This document shows, piece by piece, positions 1-8,191 of a stretch of 54,854 bases of DNA. The notes under the pieces were generated by a model. It was given only the letters and a program-made list of their open reading frames with translations, did no database searches and was not told where the DNA came from. The stretch's first letter is position 1. Every line of letters starts with the position of its first letter. Location: positions 1 through 54,854 of the forward strand of contig JAFYDI010000108.1 of assembly GCA_017544835.1 (NCBI GenBank), written 5' to 3'. Made by a program: the position numbers and the translations under genes. Source of the DNA: Lachnospiraceae bacterium (GTDB taxonomy: Bacteria > Bacillota > Clostridia > Lachnospirales > Lachnospiraceae).

Positions 1-477
1 GCGGGGGTCCGGGATAAAAGTATCACATCCGCACTCACCTAAATTTCGGTTCTTGCCGCAGACGGGACACAATCCCTTGCATGTCTCCTTACACAAAACC
101 TTCATAGGCAGGCTCATAATCATTTCATTGTCGATAAGAGTCTCGACATCCATTTCATAACCGTTCATGAAGTACTGCTCGTCTTCATCAATTTCATGAT
201 AACCGTCAGGCTTCACTACAGTTAACACAAAGGATAAAGAAACCGGAACATCTACAGGCTCGAGGCATCGACTGCACTCACCGCCAAGAACAACGTTCAT
301 ACTTCCCTTAATCTCTAACTTGCCGTCTCCGATATTGTCTATCGAAAGCTTCAAGTTCTCGCGTGATTTAATGTCGTAATCTTTGAATCCGTCATTAAAG
401 GTCTCCGCTTCATAAGGGACTTCGATTTCAGCATGTCTACCCTTAACTTCAAAGTACTCAGTTAGGTTAATTAACAT
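1..477 (-). CDS. yceD: YceD/DUF177 family protein, C-terminus cut by the window edge
   Basis: The protein starts at ATG 477 behind an AGGAG site and reads open through 159 codons to the window edge, so only its last few residues are missing. The family is linked to 23S rRNA accumulation in plants and E. coli and is usually encoded just before rpmF (ribosomal protein L32) and plsX. Near the C-terminus there is a cysteine cluster of the family type, CKGLCPVCGKNRN followed by GECGC, preceded by ECSRC in the middle of the protein. A consensus promoter lies directly upstream, between this gene and pta, so it probably begins its own transcript. Downstream rpmF is expected but lies outside the window. 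Confidence 0.85.
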   Translation of the reverse strand, partial: MLINLTEYFEVKGRHAEIEVPYEAETFNDGFKDYDIKSRENLKLSIDNIGDGKLEIKGSMNVVLGGECSRCLEPVDVPVSLSFVLTVVKPDGYHEIDEDEQYFMNGYEMDVETLIDNEMIMSLPMKVLCKETCKGLCPVCGKNRNLGECGCDTFIPDPR

Positions 478-504
478 ACTCTCACTCCTATCCACACTCA
501 AGAG

Positions 505-533
505 ATTATATCTATGTCTTAAAGAAATGTCAA
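505..533 (-). promoter_or_regulatory. Consensus sigma-A promoter for yceD
   Basis: Read on the minus strand, TTGACA (528-533) is followed by a 17-base spacer and TATAAT (505-510). Both hexamers and the spacing match the housekeeping consensus exactly. The start codon of yceD is 28 bases further on, leaving a short leader with an AGGAG site. A strong constitutive promoter suits a gene normally joined to rpmF. Confidence 0.85.
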
Positions 534-541
534 TAGGATTT

Positions 542-1543
542 TTAATTTAATTGTGCCTGAACTGCTGTAAGTGCAACTACACCTACAATATCTTCCCATG
601 AGCATCCGCGGGAAAGATCGTTAACAGGCTTGGCAATACCCTGAAGCATGGGACCGTAAGCTTCTGCCTTACCGAGTCTCTGTACAAGTTTGTAGCCGAT
701 GTTACCTGCATCAAGGTTAGGAAATACCAATACATTGGCATGGCCCGCAACTTCCGAACCGGGAGCCTTGGACTTGGCAACTTGAGGAACGATTGCCGCA
801 TCAAGCTGCAATTCACCGTCAAGGCAAAGTGAAGGATACTGCTCATGTGCAATATTGGTAGCCTCTACAACCTTATCTACAAGCGCATGCTTGGCGCTGC
901 CTTTGGTGGAGTGAGAAAGCATAGCAATAATGGGCTTGGCTCCTACCAAAGTCTTAAAGCTCTTAGCACTGGTATCTGCAATTGCCGCAAGTTCTTCGGC
1001 GTTGGGATCCTGATTAAGACCGCAGTCTGCAAAAAGGAAAGTTCCGTTCTCGCCGTACTTACAATCCGGCACATCTAAGATAAAGAAACCGGACACAAGC
1101 TTAACGCCGGGTGCTGTATGGAGAATCTGAAGAGCGGGTCTTAAAGTATCTGCCGTGGCATGACAGCAGCCTGCCACCATACCGTCAGCGTCATTGGCCT
1201 TAACCATGATGACACCGAAAGTAAGATAGTCAGTCAAAAGAATCTCTCTTGCCTTCTCCTCGGTCATCCCCTTAGCCTTACGGGTTTCATATAAAAGATT
1301 TGCATATTCGTCAAATTTATCTGTGGTCTTGGGATTAACAACTTTAACTCCGGAAAGATCTACTTCAAGCCAGCCGGCGCCATCCATAATCTTTTCTTCA
1401 TCACCTACCATAATGATATCGGCAATGCCTTCTTCCATGATATGAGCAGCGGCAATAAGCACGCGCTTATCATTAGACTCGGGAAGTACGATTGTCTTCT
1501 TGTCCATTTTTGCTTTTTTCTTAATTCCGTCGATGTAAGACAT
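542..1543 (-). CDS. pta: Phosphate acetyltransferase (phosphotransacetylase)
   Basis: Interconverts acetyl-CoA plus phosphate and acetyl phosphate plus CoA, the first step of acetate formation with ATP gain. The 333-residue length fits the short cytoplasmic form that lacks the extra N-terminal domains of the E. coli enzyme. Conserved stretches are TIVLPESNDKRVL near the N-terminus and the C-terminal GPMLQGIAKPVNDLSRG. The start is supported by a perfect AGGAGG seven bases upstream. The next gene on the strand is yceD, not acetate kinase, which is the usual partner at this place in relatives. A Rex-like operator overlaps the promoter region, so redox control is likely. The assignment is firm; a butyryl or other acyl preference cannot be excluded by eye. 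Confidence 0.95.
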   Translation of the reverse strand: MSYIDGIKKKAKMDKKTIVLPESNDKRVLIAAAHIMEEGIADIIMVGDEEKIMDGAGWLEVDLSGVKVVNPKTTDKFDEYANLLYETRKAKGMTEEKAREILLTDYLTFGVIMVKANDADGMVAGCCHATADTLRPALQILHTAPGVKLVSGFFILDVPDCKYGENGTFLFADCGLNQDPNAEELAAIADTSAKSFKTLVGAKPIIAMLSHSTKGSAKHALVDKVVEATNIAHEQYPSLCLDGELQLDAAIVPQVAKSKAPGSEVAGHANVLVFPNLDAGNIGYKLVQRLGKAEAYGPMLQGIAKPVNDLSRGCSWEDIVGVVALTAVQAQLN

Positions 1544-1588
1544 ATATATATCCTCCTAAATATGTGAGTGTTAATATGTGTCGAAAGA

Positions 1589-1606
1589 TTGTCAATTATA
1601 TAACAA
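1589..1606. promoter_or_regulatory. Rex-like redox operator over the pta promoter
   Basis: TTGTCAATTATATAACAA matches the Firmicutes Rex consensus (TTGTTAA, four bases, TTAACAA) at 12 of 14 defined positions. It sits inside a longer inverted repeat, AAAGATTGT (1584-1592) and ACAATCTTT (1603-1611). On the minus strand the space between those arms contains TATAAT (1595-1600), so a bound repressor would cover the probable -10 element of pta. Rex is the NADH/NAD+-responsive repressor of fermentation genes in clostridia. Confidence 0.6.
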
Positions 1607-1735
1607 TCTTTTATCTGTACATAAAAAACTAAAAATGTGTATCTTGTATACACTCTTCTCTCATTATTGGATTATAGCTGAATGTAAGCACTTCTACAAT
1701 ACCCGTTAATGTACTAAATTAAGTACAATCTTTGA

Positions 1736-1753
1736 TTGTTAAATCCAAAACAA
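1736..1753. promoter_or_regulatory. Second Rex-like site near the tmcAL start
   Basis: TTGTTAAATCCAAAACAA also matches the Rex consensus at 12 of 14 defined positions. It lies 40 bases before the tmcAL start codon. It partly overlaps a separate inverted repeat, ACAATC-TTT-GATTGT (1725-1739), that reuses the arm sequence found around the pta site. It may act on tmcAL or help repress pta from a distance. Confidence 0.4.
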
Positions 1754-1793
1754 TGTGTTAAACTTTTATCAAAGCACCCGGAGGTAAATAATA

Positions 1794-2984
1794 ATGAGCA
1801 TTGCTGCCGTTATATGTGAATACAATCCTTTTCACACCGGTCACAAATATCAATTTGAAAAAATCAGGGAAGAACTCGGTGTCGATTACATAATCTGTCT
1901 TATGAGCGGAGATTTCGTACAGCGAGGTGAGCCTGCAATATATTCCAAGGAAATTCGTACCCGCCACGCTCTTGAAAACGGTGCCGATGCGGTTTTCCTT
2001 CTTCCGCTTTCATACGCTTGCGGCAGTGCGGATTTATTTTCTTTAGGAGCCGTATATATTCTCAATAAGTTCAATTGCGTCGATTATTTGTGCTTTGGTT
2101 CTGAATGTGGCGACATTACTTTGTTAAAAGAATGTGCTACTAAGCTTATGACTGAAGGTGCAGTCGAGGCGCCCGCCATTCAGAAGCTTATGAAGGAAGG
2201 CAATACCTATCCTAAGGCGAGATGCCTTCTTTTTCCGGAATATGAAGAAATATTAAATCAGCCCAATAACGTTCTTGCTTTAGAATACATTATGGCCATT
2301 AACCGTTTGCACAGTAAGATTGTGCCTTATACGCTTAAACGTGAGGGGCAGTCTTATGAGGATGCGGCTTTTGATGAAAGTGCAGAGTTTTTGAGCGCAA
2401 CAGCCATAAGAAAGGCTATTCTTACCGGTGGCGGAACATCTGCCAAGAAGTTTTTACCTTACGATTTTCTGTCCATAATGGAACGTCCCATCGGTCCCAA
2501 TGCCGTTTCAGGTGTATTGTTCTATTCGCTTATAACGCAACAGGATGACTTTAGCAGTTTCCTTGAATTAAGTCCCGATCTGGCAGACAGAATCAGAAAT
2601 CTTCTGCCCGAGTTTAAAACTTTTACAACCTTCACCGAGGAAGTCAAGGCCAAAAACTACACGTATTCAAGAGTTTCGAGAGCGCTTCTTCATATAATGT
2701 TAAGGCTTCAGGGAAGCGCTGTATTCCACAAGGAGCGTTTGTTTAAGCTTACGGGTATACGGTTGTTAGGATTCAGGGAATCGTCTTCCGCTCTTTTATC
2801 AAAGATTTCCGATTCGTCGGAGCTTTCGATTATTACGAAGGTTCCCGCGGTATATGACAGCCTCGATACCGCCACCAAGGAAATGCTTGATGAGGAGCTG
2901 TTTGCATCAACTCTTTACGATAAGAATAAAGGCATAGAAACGCCGGAGTATTCCAAGCAAATAATAATAGTTAAAGACAAGTAA
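1794..2984 (+). CDS. tmcAL: tRNA(Met) cytidine acetate ligase (TmcAL, YlbM family)
   Basis: In Bacillus, TmcAL makes N4-acetylcytidine at the wobble base of elongator tRNA-Met from acetate and ATP. The N-terminus carries the nucleotidyltransferase signature ICEYNPFHTGH (HxGH at residues 14-17), followed by the family stretch LMSGDFVQRGEPAIYSK. At 396 residues the length is normal. GGAGG lies nine bases before the ATG. The gene is divergent from pta, an arrangement common in clostridia and fitting for an enzyme that uses acetate. It is followed by hairpins and a two-way terminator shared with the convergent UPF0210 gene. Confidence 0.9.
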   Translation: MSIAAVICEYNPFHTGHKYQFEKIREELGVDYIICLMSGDFVQRGEPAIYSKEIRTRHALENGADAVFLLPLSYACGSADLFSLGAVYILNKFNCVDYLCFGSECGDITLLKECATKLMTEGAVEAPAIQKLMKEGNTYPKARCLLFPEYEEILNQPNNVLALEYIMAINRLHSKIVPYTLKREGQSYEDAAFDESAEFLSATAIRKAILTGGGTSAKKFLPYDFLSIMERPIGPNAVSGVLFYSLITQQDDFSSFLELSPDLADRIRNLLPEFKTFTTFTEEVKAKNYTYSRVSRALLHIMLRLQGSAVFHKERLFKLTGIRLLGFRESSSALLSKISDSSELSIITKVPAVYDSLDTATKEMLDEELFASTLYDKNKGIETPEYSKQIIIVKDK

Positions 2985-2987
2985 TCA

Positions 2988-3013
2988 CCGGAATTCTTAA
3001 TGATGAATTCCGG
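2988..3013 (+). other. Perfect inverted repeat just after tmcAL
   Basis: CCGGAATTC and GAATTCCGG form a 9-bp stem with an 8-base loop, starting four bases after the tmcAL stop. No T-run follows, so it is not a standard terminator. It may protect the 3' end of the mRNA. Confidence 0.6.
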
Positions 3014-3034
3014 GATTGTATGCGGTCGCCAAAT

Positions 3035-3059
3035 GTCTGCCCGAGCAAGCTCGGCAGAC
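3035..3059 (+). other. Strong GC-rich hairpin between convergent genes
   Basis: GTCTGC(C)CGAG, loop CAAG, CTCGGCAGAC: ten base pairs with one bulged C. No U-tract follows. It is the second of three hairpins in the 150-bp space between tmcAL and the convergent UPF0210 gene. Confidence 0.6.
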
Positions 3060-3078
3060 GCTTGGCTCGTCGCTACAC

Positions 3079-3122
3079 AAGAAAAAGCCTGTCACGGTAA
3101 CTTCCGCGGCAGGCTTTCTTAA
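3079..3122. terminator. Two-way terminator between tmcAL and the UPF0210 gene
   Basis: AAGCCTG (3085-3091) pairs with CAGGCTT (3110-3116), with an A-run on the left and a TTTCTT run on the right, so it can end transcription from both sides. The UPF0210 stop codon lies 19 bases to the right of the stem. Confidence 0.75.
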
Positions 3123-3135
3123 AATATTCATGTGT

Positions 3136-4500
3136 TTAGTTCTTAAAGCTGTGAATCGGTGCGGGAATGCGTCCCTTACGATTGATAAACGCGTCACAGG
3201 AGAAAGAATTGACAGGCATTACGGGTGCATATCCGAAGAGTCCGCCGAATTCAACCACGTCGCCTTCTTTCTTGCCGACTGCGGGAATGAGTCTTACAGC
3301 CGTAGTCTTCTGGTTAACCATACCGATAGCCATTTCATCGGCAATTATTCCCGAAATTGTGGTAGCCTTGGTGTCACCGGGAATCGCAATCATATCAAGT
3401 CCCACTGAGCATACACAAGTCATGGCTTCAAGCTTCTCAAGAGTAAGGGCTCCGGCCTGAACCGCATTAATCATTCCCTGATCTTCGCTTACGGGAATAA
3501 AAGCTCCGCTGAGTCCTCCTACGTATGAAGAAGCCATTACGCCACCCTTCTTAACCTGGTCGTTAAGAAGTGCAAGCGCTGCCGTAGTACCGGGTGCACC
3601 GGCATGCTCAAGACCAATCTCGCAGAGAATATCTGCCACAGAATCTCCGATTGCGGGAGTAGGTGCCAAAGAAAGATCCACAATACCGAAAGGTACATTA
3701 AGGGCCTTGGAAGCCTCTCTTGCAACAAGCTGGCCCACTCTTGTAACCTTGAAAGCCGTCTTCTTTATAGTCTCGCAGAGAGTTTCAAAATCGGCGCTGC
3801 GAACGGATTCAAGAGCATTCTTGACAACTCCGGGACCGCTTACGCCGACATTTATGATACAGTCAGCTTCGGTAACGCCGTGTAAAGCACCTGCCATAAA
3901 GGGGTTGTCATCGGGAGCGTTACAGAATACCACAAGTTTCATGCAGCCTGCGCTGTCATTGTCCTTGGTAAGTTCTGCAGTTTCCTTGATTATCTCGCCC
4001 ATGAGGCGTACGGCATCCATATTGATACCGGTCTTGGTAGAGCCTACATTAACGGAAGAACATACACGTCCCGTTTCCTTAAGGGCTCTCGGAATCGAGC
4101 GGATAAGAAGTTCTTCCGAAGGAGTCATTCCTTTGGATACAAGTGCACTGAAACCTCCGAGAAGGTTAACGCCTACATCGGTAGCCGCCTTATCGAGAGT
4201 CTTGGCAACTTTTACATAATCATCAATTGTCTTACAAGCGGAAGCTCCGATAAGAGAAACGGGAGTTACGGAAATACGCTTATTGACAATCGGAATACCG
4301 AATTCGTGAGATATCTCTTCTCCCACTTTAACAAGGTTACGCGCCTTGTCGGTAATCTTCTTATAAACCTTGTCGCAAAGAGCATCCACATTGGAATCTA
4401 TACAGTCAAGAAGACTGATGCCCATGGTGATGGTACGCACGTCAAGGTTTTCTTTTTCAATCATTTCGTTGGTCTCTTTGACCTCGAATATATTAATCAT
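3136..4500 (-). CDS. UPF0210 / PFL-family (DUF711) protein
   Basis: This 454-residue protein belongs to the widely conserved UPF0210 family, which has a fold related to pyruvate formate-lyase barrels but no established reaction. The N-terminal stretch [16 protein letters not shown] and the glycine-rich [12 protein letters not shown] and [16 protein letters not shown] segments are typical. There is no signal peptide, so it should be cytoplasmic. It starts 15 bases after the ACT-domain gene with GAGG nine bases before its ATG. The pairing of UPF0210 with a small ACT protein is conserved across Firmicutes and points to control by a small ligand, perhaps an amino acid; that is inference from context. 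Confidence 0.85.
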   Translation of the reverse strand: MINIFEVKETNEMIEKENLDVRTITMGISLLDCIDSNVDALCDKVYKKITDKARNLVKVGEEISHEFGIPIVNKRISVTPVSLIGASACKTIDDYVKVAKTLDKAATDVGVNLLGGFSALVSKGMTPSEELLIRSIPRALKETGRVCSSVNVGSTKTGINMDAVRLMGEIIKETAELTKDNDSAGCMKLVVFCNAPDDNPFMAGALHGVTEADCIINVGVSGPGVVKNALESVRSADFETLCETIKKTAFKVTRVGQLVAREASKALNVPFGIVDLSLAPTPAIGDSVADILCEIGLEHAGAPGTTAALALLNDQVKKGGVMASSYVGGLSGAFIPVSEDQGMINAVQAGALTLEKLEAMTCVCSVGLDMIAIPGDTKATTISGIIADEMAIGMVNQKTTAVRLIPAVGKKEGDVVEFGGLFGYAPVMPVNSFSCDAFINRKGRIPAPIHSFKN

Positions 4501-4515
4501 TGACAGTAACCTCGC

Positions 4516-4788
4516 TTAAATTCTGTGCATGGAATTAAAGATGTCTTCCTGCTGGCACTTGATAATAACGCCTATTTCCTTACCGAGCGCTTCAAGTTCA
4601 TCTGCAATTGTACCGAATTTCTTGTCGGTTTTGTTCATGTCAACAATCATCATCATGTTGAAATAATCCTGAACGATTGTCTGGGAAATATCCAGAATAT
4701 TAATGTTGTTGTCGGCAAGATAGGTACAGGTCTTAGCGATAATACCAACCGTATCTTTACCTACTACCGTAATAATAGTCTTCTTCAT
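4516..4788 (-). CDS. ACT domain protein (UPF0237 family)
   Basis: A 90-residue single ACT domain, beginning MKKTIITVVGKDTVGIIAK. ACT domains bind amino acids or similar small ligands and control partner enzymes. The start is set at 4788 because AAGGGAG lies a normal distance before this ATG and the family begins at MKKxxITVVGxD; an in-frame ATG ten codons earlier has no such support. It sits between the YycJ-type hydrolase and the UPF0210 gene, to which it is probably a regulatory partner. Confidence 0.85.
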   Translation of the reverse strand: MKKTIITVVGKDTVGIIAKTCTYLADNNINILDISQTIVQDYFNMMMIVDMNKTDKKFGTIADELEALGKEIGVIIKCQQEDIFNSMHRI

Positions 4789-4818
4789 TTTGTCTCCCTT
4801 TGTAAGCTTTTCTTGCAA

Positions 4819-5616
4819 TTATATTTCAATCGGCGCCATAGGGCAATCTCTTTTTGCAACTAAAATAGGGAAATCGCCGCCATGATATTTGTTGTCCGCC
4901 GCTTCAATTTCAAGTCTTACCGTTTCATAGGCAAGTTCGGGAAGATTGTTTTCAAGGCTTAAATGTCCGAGAATAACCGCTTTCATGTCATCATGTAACA
5001 GCCTTGATATCATGCGTCCCGAATTGTCATTGGAAAGATGGCCTCTGTCCGAAAGAATGCGTTGCTTAAGGTAATACGGGTAAGGTCCCACCTGAAGCAT
5101 TCTCACATCGTGATTGGCCTCGGCCATGAGAATATCCATTCCCTTTAAGGATTCAACGGTGTATTCGTCGTAATTGCCAAGGTCGGTGATAACCGCTGCT
5201 CTCTTACCCTCACAGAACACTCTGTATGCTACCGGATCCGCAGCATCGTGTGAAATATGCATGGGATTTATGAGCAAATCCTTAATGCTTACCGGAACAT
5301 CGCTCTTAACAATATTGAAGAGCGCATCGTCTATGGGCTTAGACCCCGATGCACTCTTAATTCCTTCAATGGTGCCGCCTGTGGCATAAATCGGTATATT
5401 GTACTTTCTTGCAAGAACGCTTATGCCTTTTATGTGGTCACTGTGTTCATGTGTTACAAATATGGCATCAAGATCTTCGGGGCACACATCAAGCCCCCGA
5501 AGACCTTCGATTGTTCTCTTGGCACTTATACCCGCATCTACCAATATACTCGCCGTATCCGACCCAATATAAATACAATTGCCGCTTGAGCCGCTTGCGA
5601 TACTGCAAAATCTCAT
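4819..5616 (-). CDS. Metallo-beta-lactamase fold hydrolase, YycJ/WalJ type
   Basis: 265 residues with the metal-binding signature THEHSDH at 55-61 and further histidines and aspartates (NPMHISHD, ITDLGN, EANHDV, LGHLSLEN), as in YycJ/WalJ. The Bacillus protein is an exonuclease-like enzyme linked to DNA repair and cell-wall signalling. There is no signal peptide. GGAGG lies ten bases before the ATG. It follows the FtsA-like gene by 18 bases and precedes the ACT gene, so it is part of one leftward transcript starting at the zf-HC2 gene or polA. No WalRK two-component genes are nearby, so the walJ symbol is not assigned. Confidence 0.8.
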   Translation of the reverse strand: MRFCSIASGSSGNCIYIGSDTASILVDAGISAKRTIEGLRGLDVCPEDLDAIFVTHEHSDHIKGISVLARKYNIPIYATGGTIEGIKSASGSKPIDDALFNIVKSDVPVSIKDLLINPMHISHDAADPVAYRVFCEGKRAAVITDLGNYDEYTVESLKGMDILMAEANHDVRMLQVGPYPYYLKQRILSDRGHLSNDNSGRMISRLLHDDMKAVILGHLSLENNLPELAYETVRLEIEAADNKYHGGDFPILVAKRDCPMAPIEI

Positions 5617-5634
5617 GTAATAAAACCTCCGGAA

Positions 5635-7587
5635 TCAATCCTTCCAGTAAATTTCGAGCACGTCACCGTCATTAAGCGGTTCCATATACTTGGCATTCTC
5701 GCCGTTGTGAAGGGTTACGATACTCTTTCCTTTGGGATCGTTTAAATCAAAGTCGATATAGTCAAATACATCGATGAAAATATAATAATACTTGCCTTTA
5801 AGCGTTACGGGGCTGCCGTTGACATTAACGGTAATAACCGCGCCTTTCTGCTTTTCTTTCTGTACCTGGTCGGCTTCTGAAGGCTTCTCTTCAACTTTAG
5901 ATACATTTACGGTATCAACCTTGCTCGCATCATTGGTATCAAGAACTTCCATAAGCTGTTCCTTGGTGCATGTATCAAGAACTTCGATATGGTCGCCTTC
6001 ATTAATCTCATACGCAGGTGTAACCTTCTGACCGTTGGCAAAAACAGGTCTCGTAAATTCCACTACCTGACCGTCCACAAGAAGCTTCAATCCTTCTTTG
6101 AACTCGGGAAGGTCGGAAATCTTCGACTTAGCCTTCATGCCGGCTGTGGATTCGATTATGACAACTCTGTCATTAGAATTAACCTTTGTGGTAATGTCTG
6201 CAGGCTCGCCGTTAACCGTAATCATAGCGGCTTCACCAAGCTCACCCTTTATAATCTTAGACTTACCGTTAACGGAGAAAGAAAGTGCCTTCCCGCGCTT
6301 AGGGAACAATCCGTCATTGGGGAATCCCGCCTGCATGGCAACATCAACAACAGCCACATGACCGTTGTCGTAAAGCTTCATTCTGGTTCCGTTAAAGAAT
6401 ACATATATAAGGTTATTGTTGTTCTCGTAATAGTTAAGGCAGATACCTATGGGTGTAACCATAAGAGGTGATTTGGAAAGGTCTTCTTCTTCAAAATCAA
6501 TCTTACCGAGAACGTCGCTGCCTCTTAATGCAACTCTTTCATGCATAAGTCCGAGCTTGTCCGCAAGAGCATCCGTATAACCTTTGGCAAGACCGCCACC
6601 GCCGACTACAAATACTGCGCTTACTGACTTATCGCCGTTAAGACGCTTAATCTCGTCAGCCACATAAGTGGTCATTTCATCTATCTTGCCGGCCATAGCC
6701 TGTGCGGCATCCTCGCTGGTAATAGTCTGCTTGATGCCCATGATATCTTCGTATTCAATGCTGTCCGAAGTTCCTGCAGTTCTCTTAATCTTCTCTGCCT
6801 GATAAAAGTCCGCAAGATAATGTCTCGCAAGATGGTCTGTAAGAGCATCGCCGGCCATGGGAATCATACCGTAACCGATAATACTTCCGGCATCGGTAAT
6901 GGAAATATCGCTTGTACCTGCGCCCACATCCACAAGCGCAAGATTTAACATTCTGAAACGTTCGGGAATAGCAACCGACATGGCCGCAATAGGCTCGAGT
7001 GTAAGGTTAAGAACCTCAAGCCCCGCGAAATCAACAGCCTTATACAAACCGTCCACAACATCGTCGGGAAGGAATGTAGCTATCATATCTGCGGAAATAT
7101 GCTTGGCTTTATGGCCTACAAGATTAAGAATCGGGAGCTTGTCCATGTAATATTTAATTACAGAATAGCCCACACAATAGAATTTAATATCGGTGTTGTT
7201 GCCGGCCTGAAACTCCTTGTAAGCCTTCTCAACACCAAGTAACTGAAGATTTGTAACATCCTCAGGCTTAGTCTCTCTTTCTTCTTCAAAAATCATGTCG
7301 ACATGAGTCTTGACAGTCTTAAGAACACGACCTGCGGCTGCTATGCATACATGCGTCAAAGGCTCTCCGATAACCGCCTCACACTGTTCTTTAACTTCCT
7401 TGATAGTCGTTGCAACTCTGGGAATATCGTGAATCTGTCCGTCAATCATGGAACGTGTCTCATGCTCTATGGAACGCTGGCAAACCACCTTAAAACGGTC
7501 ATCATCGAAGTATCCAACCGTTCCTACGACGCTCCTTGTACCGATATCCAGTCCGAAAACATATTTCTCATTGTTTTGGTTGTTCAT
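5635..7587 (-). CDS. FtsA-like actin-fold ATPase with a long C-terminal extension
   Basis: 650 residues. The first 380 form an FtsA/PilM-type ATPase: phosphate-1 loop GLDIGTRSVVGTVG (12-25), phosphate-2 loop VDVGAGTSDISI and adenosine loop FVVGGGGLAKGY. The remaining 270 residues are small beta-rich segments with no Cys or membrane helix, including EGDHIEVLD and GDVLEIYW stretches that look like beta-grasp or SLBB-type modules. FtsA proper is about 420 residues and ends in a membrane amphipathic helix, which is absent here. The start overlaps coaE by 20 bases, which suggests coupled translation. It is a recurrent Lachnospiraceae neighbour of polA-coaE; the biological role is unknown. Confidence 0.75.
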   Translation of the reverse strand: MNNQNNEKYVFGLDIGTRSVVGTVGYFDDDRFKVVCQRSIEHETRSMIDGQIHDIPRVATTIKEVKEQCEAVIGEPLTHVCIAAAGRVLKTVKTHVDMIFEEERETKPEDVTNLQLLGVEKAYKEFQAGNNTDIKFYCVGYSVIKYYMDKLPILNLVGHKAKHISADMIATFLPDDVVDGLYKAVDFAGLEVLNLTLEPIAAMSVAIPERFRMLNLALVDVGAGTSDISITDAGSIIGYGMIPMAGDALTDHLARHYLADFYQAEKIKRTAGTSDSIEYEDIMGIKQTITSEDAAQAMAGKIDEMTTYVADEIKRLNGDKSVSAVFVVGGGGLAKGYTDALADKLGLMHERVALRGSDVLGKIDFEEEDLSKSPLMVTPIGICLNYYENNNNLIYVFFNGTRMKLYDNGHVAVVDVAMQAGFPNDGLFPKRGKALSFSVNGKSKIIKGELGEAAMITVNGEPADITTKVNSNDRVVIIESTAGMKAKSKISDLPEFKEGLKLLVDGQVVEFTRPVFANGQKVTPAYEINEGDHIEVLDTCTKEQLMEVLDTNDASKVDTVNVSKVEEKPSEADQVQKEKQKGAVITVNVNGSPVTLKGKYYYIFIDVFDYIDFDLNDPKGKSIVTLHNGENAKYMEPLNDGDVLEIYWKD

Positions 7588-8179
7588 GAGTTTTCCCTAA
7601 CCTTTCACAGATTTGTCTGTAGCTTGCCTCACATGCCCCTGAATTATCAATCTCAAAATCTGAATTTAGTCTGAATTCTTCTTCGCTTAACTGGCTGCTC
7701 ATAATATCATCGATTTTCTCATCGGAGTAGCCTCTCGATGCCTTCAGCCTTTCTCGCCTTACTGCCTCATTAGTATAAATATACCACAGTTCGTCGACAA
7801 TGTCCTTATATCCGTCCTCAATTAAGAGAGCCGCTTCTATAAAAAGAAAGTCTGTGGTCTTTTTTCGCCGTAAATACGCGATTCTTTTAAGAATAAATTT
7901 TTTAACGCCCGGGTGAATTATTCCGTTAACCTTGGCGCGTAAATCATCGTCATTGAATATCATCTGTGCCATGACACGTCTGTCAATTTCCTCATCCGTA
8001 CCAAGGACTTCTTTGCCCAGAAGCTTAATTAAAGGCTTGTAGCACATTTCACCCTTGCGGCACAGGTCTTTGGCCAGGTCATCGGCCATGATGATTTCGC
8101 AATTGTAGTTGTCTTTTAGGAAGTTAAGTATCAGGGACTTGCCCGAACCCACGCCTCCGGTTACACCGATTACTTTCAT
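7568..8179 (-). CDS. coaE: Dephospho-CoA kinase
   Basis: Catalyses the last step of coenzyme A synthesis, phosphorylating the ribose 3'-hydroxyl of dephospho-CoA with ATP. The P-loop GGVGSGKS is at residues 8-15, and the family stretches ADDLAKDLCRKGE and GIIHPGVKKFI follow. At 203 residues it has full length. AGAGAG precedes the ATG, 12 bases after the polA stop. The C-terminus overlaps the next gene. The polA-coaE order is common in Firmicutes. Confidence 0.92.
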   Translation of the reverse strand: MKVIGVTGGVGSGKSLILNFLKDNYNCEIIMADDLAKDLCRKGEMCYKPLIKLLGKEVLGTDEEIDRRVMAQMIFNDDDLRAKVNGIIHPGVKKFILKRIAYLRRKKTTDFLFIEAALLIEDGYKDIVDELWYIYTNEAVRRERLKASRGYSDEKIDDIMSSQLSEEEFRLNSDFEIDNSGACEASYRQICERLGKTHEQPKQ

Positions 8180-8191
8180 CTTAATCTCTCT

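Noticed and set aside
3707-4219. Plus-strand frame within the UPF0210 gene
   Set aside because: Shadow of a well-conserved gene in another frame, without a ribosome site.
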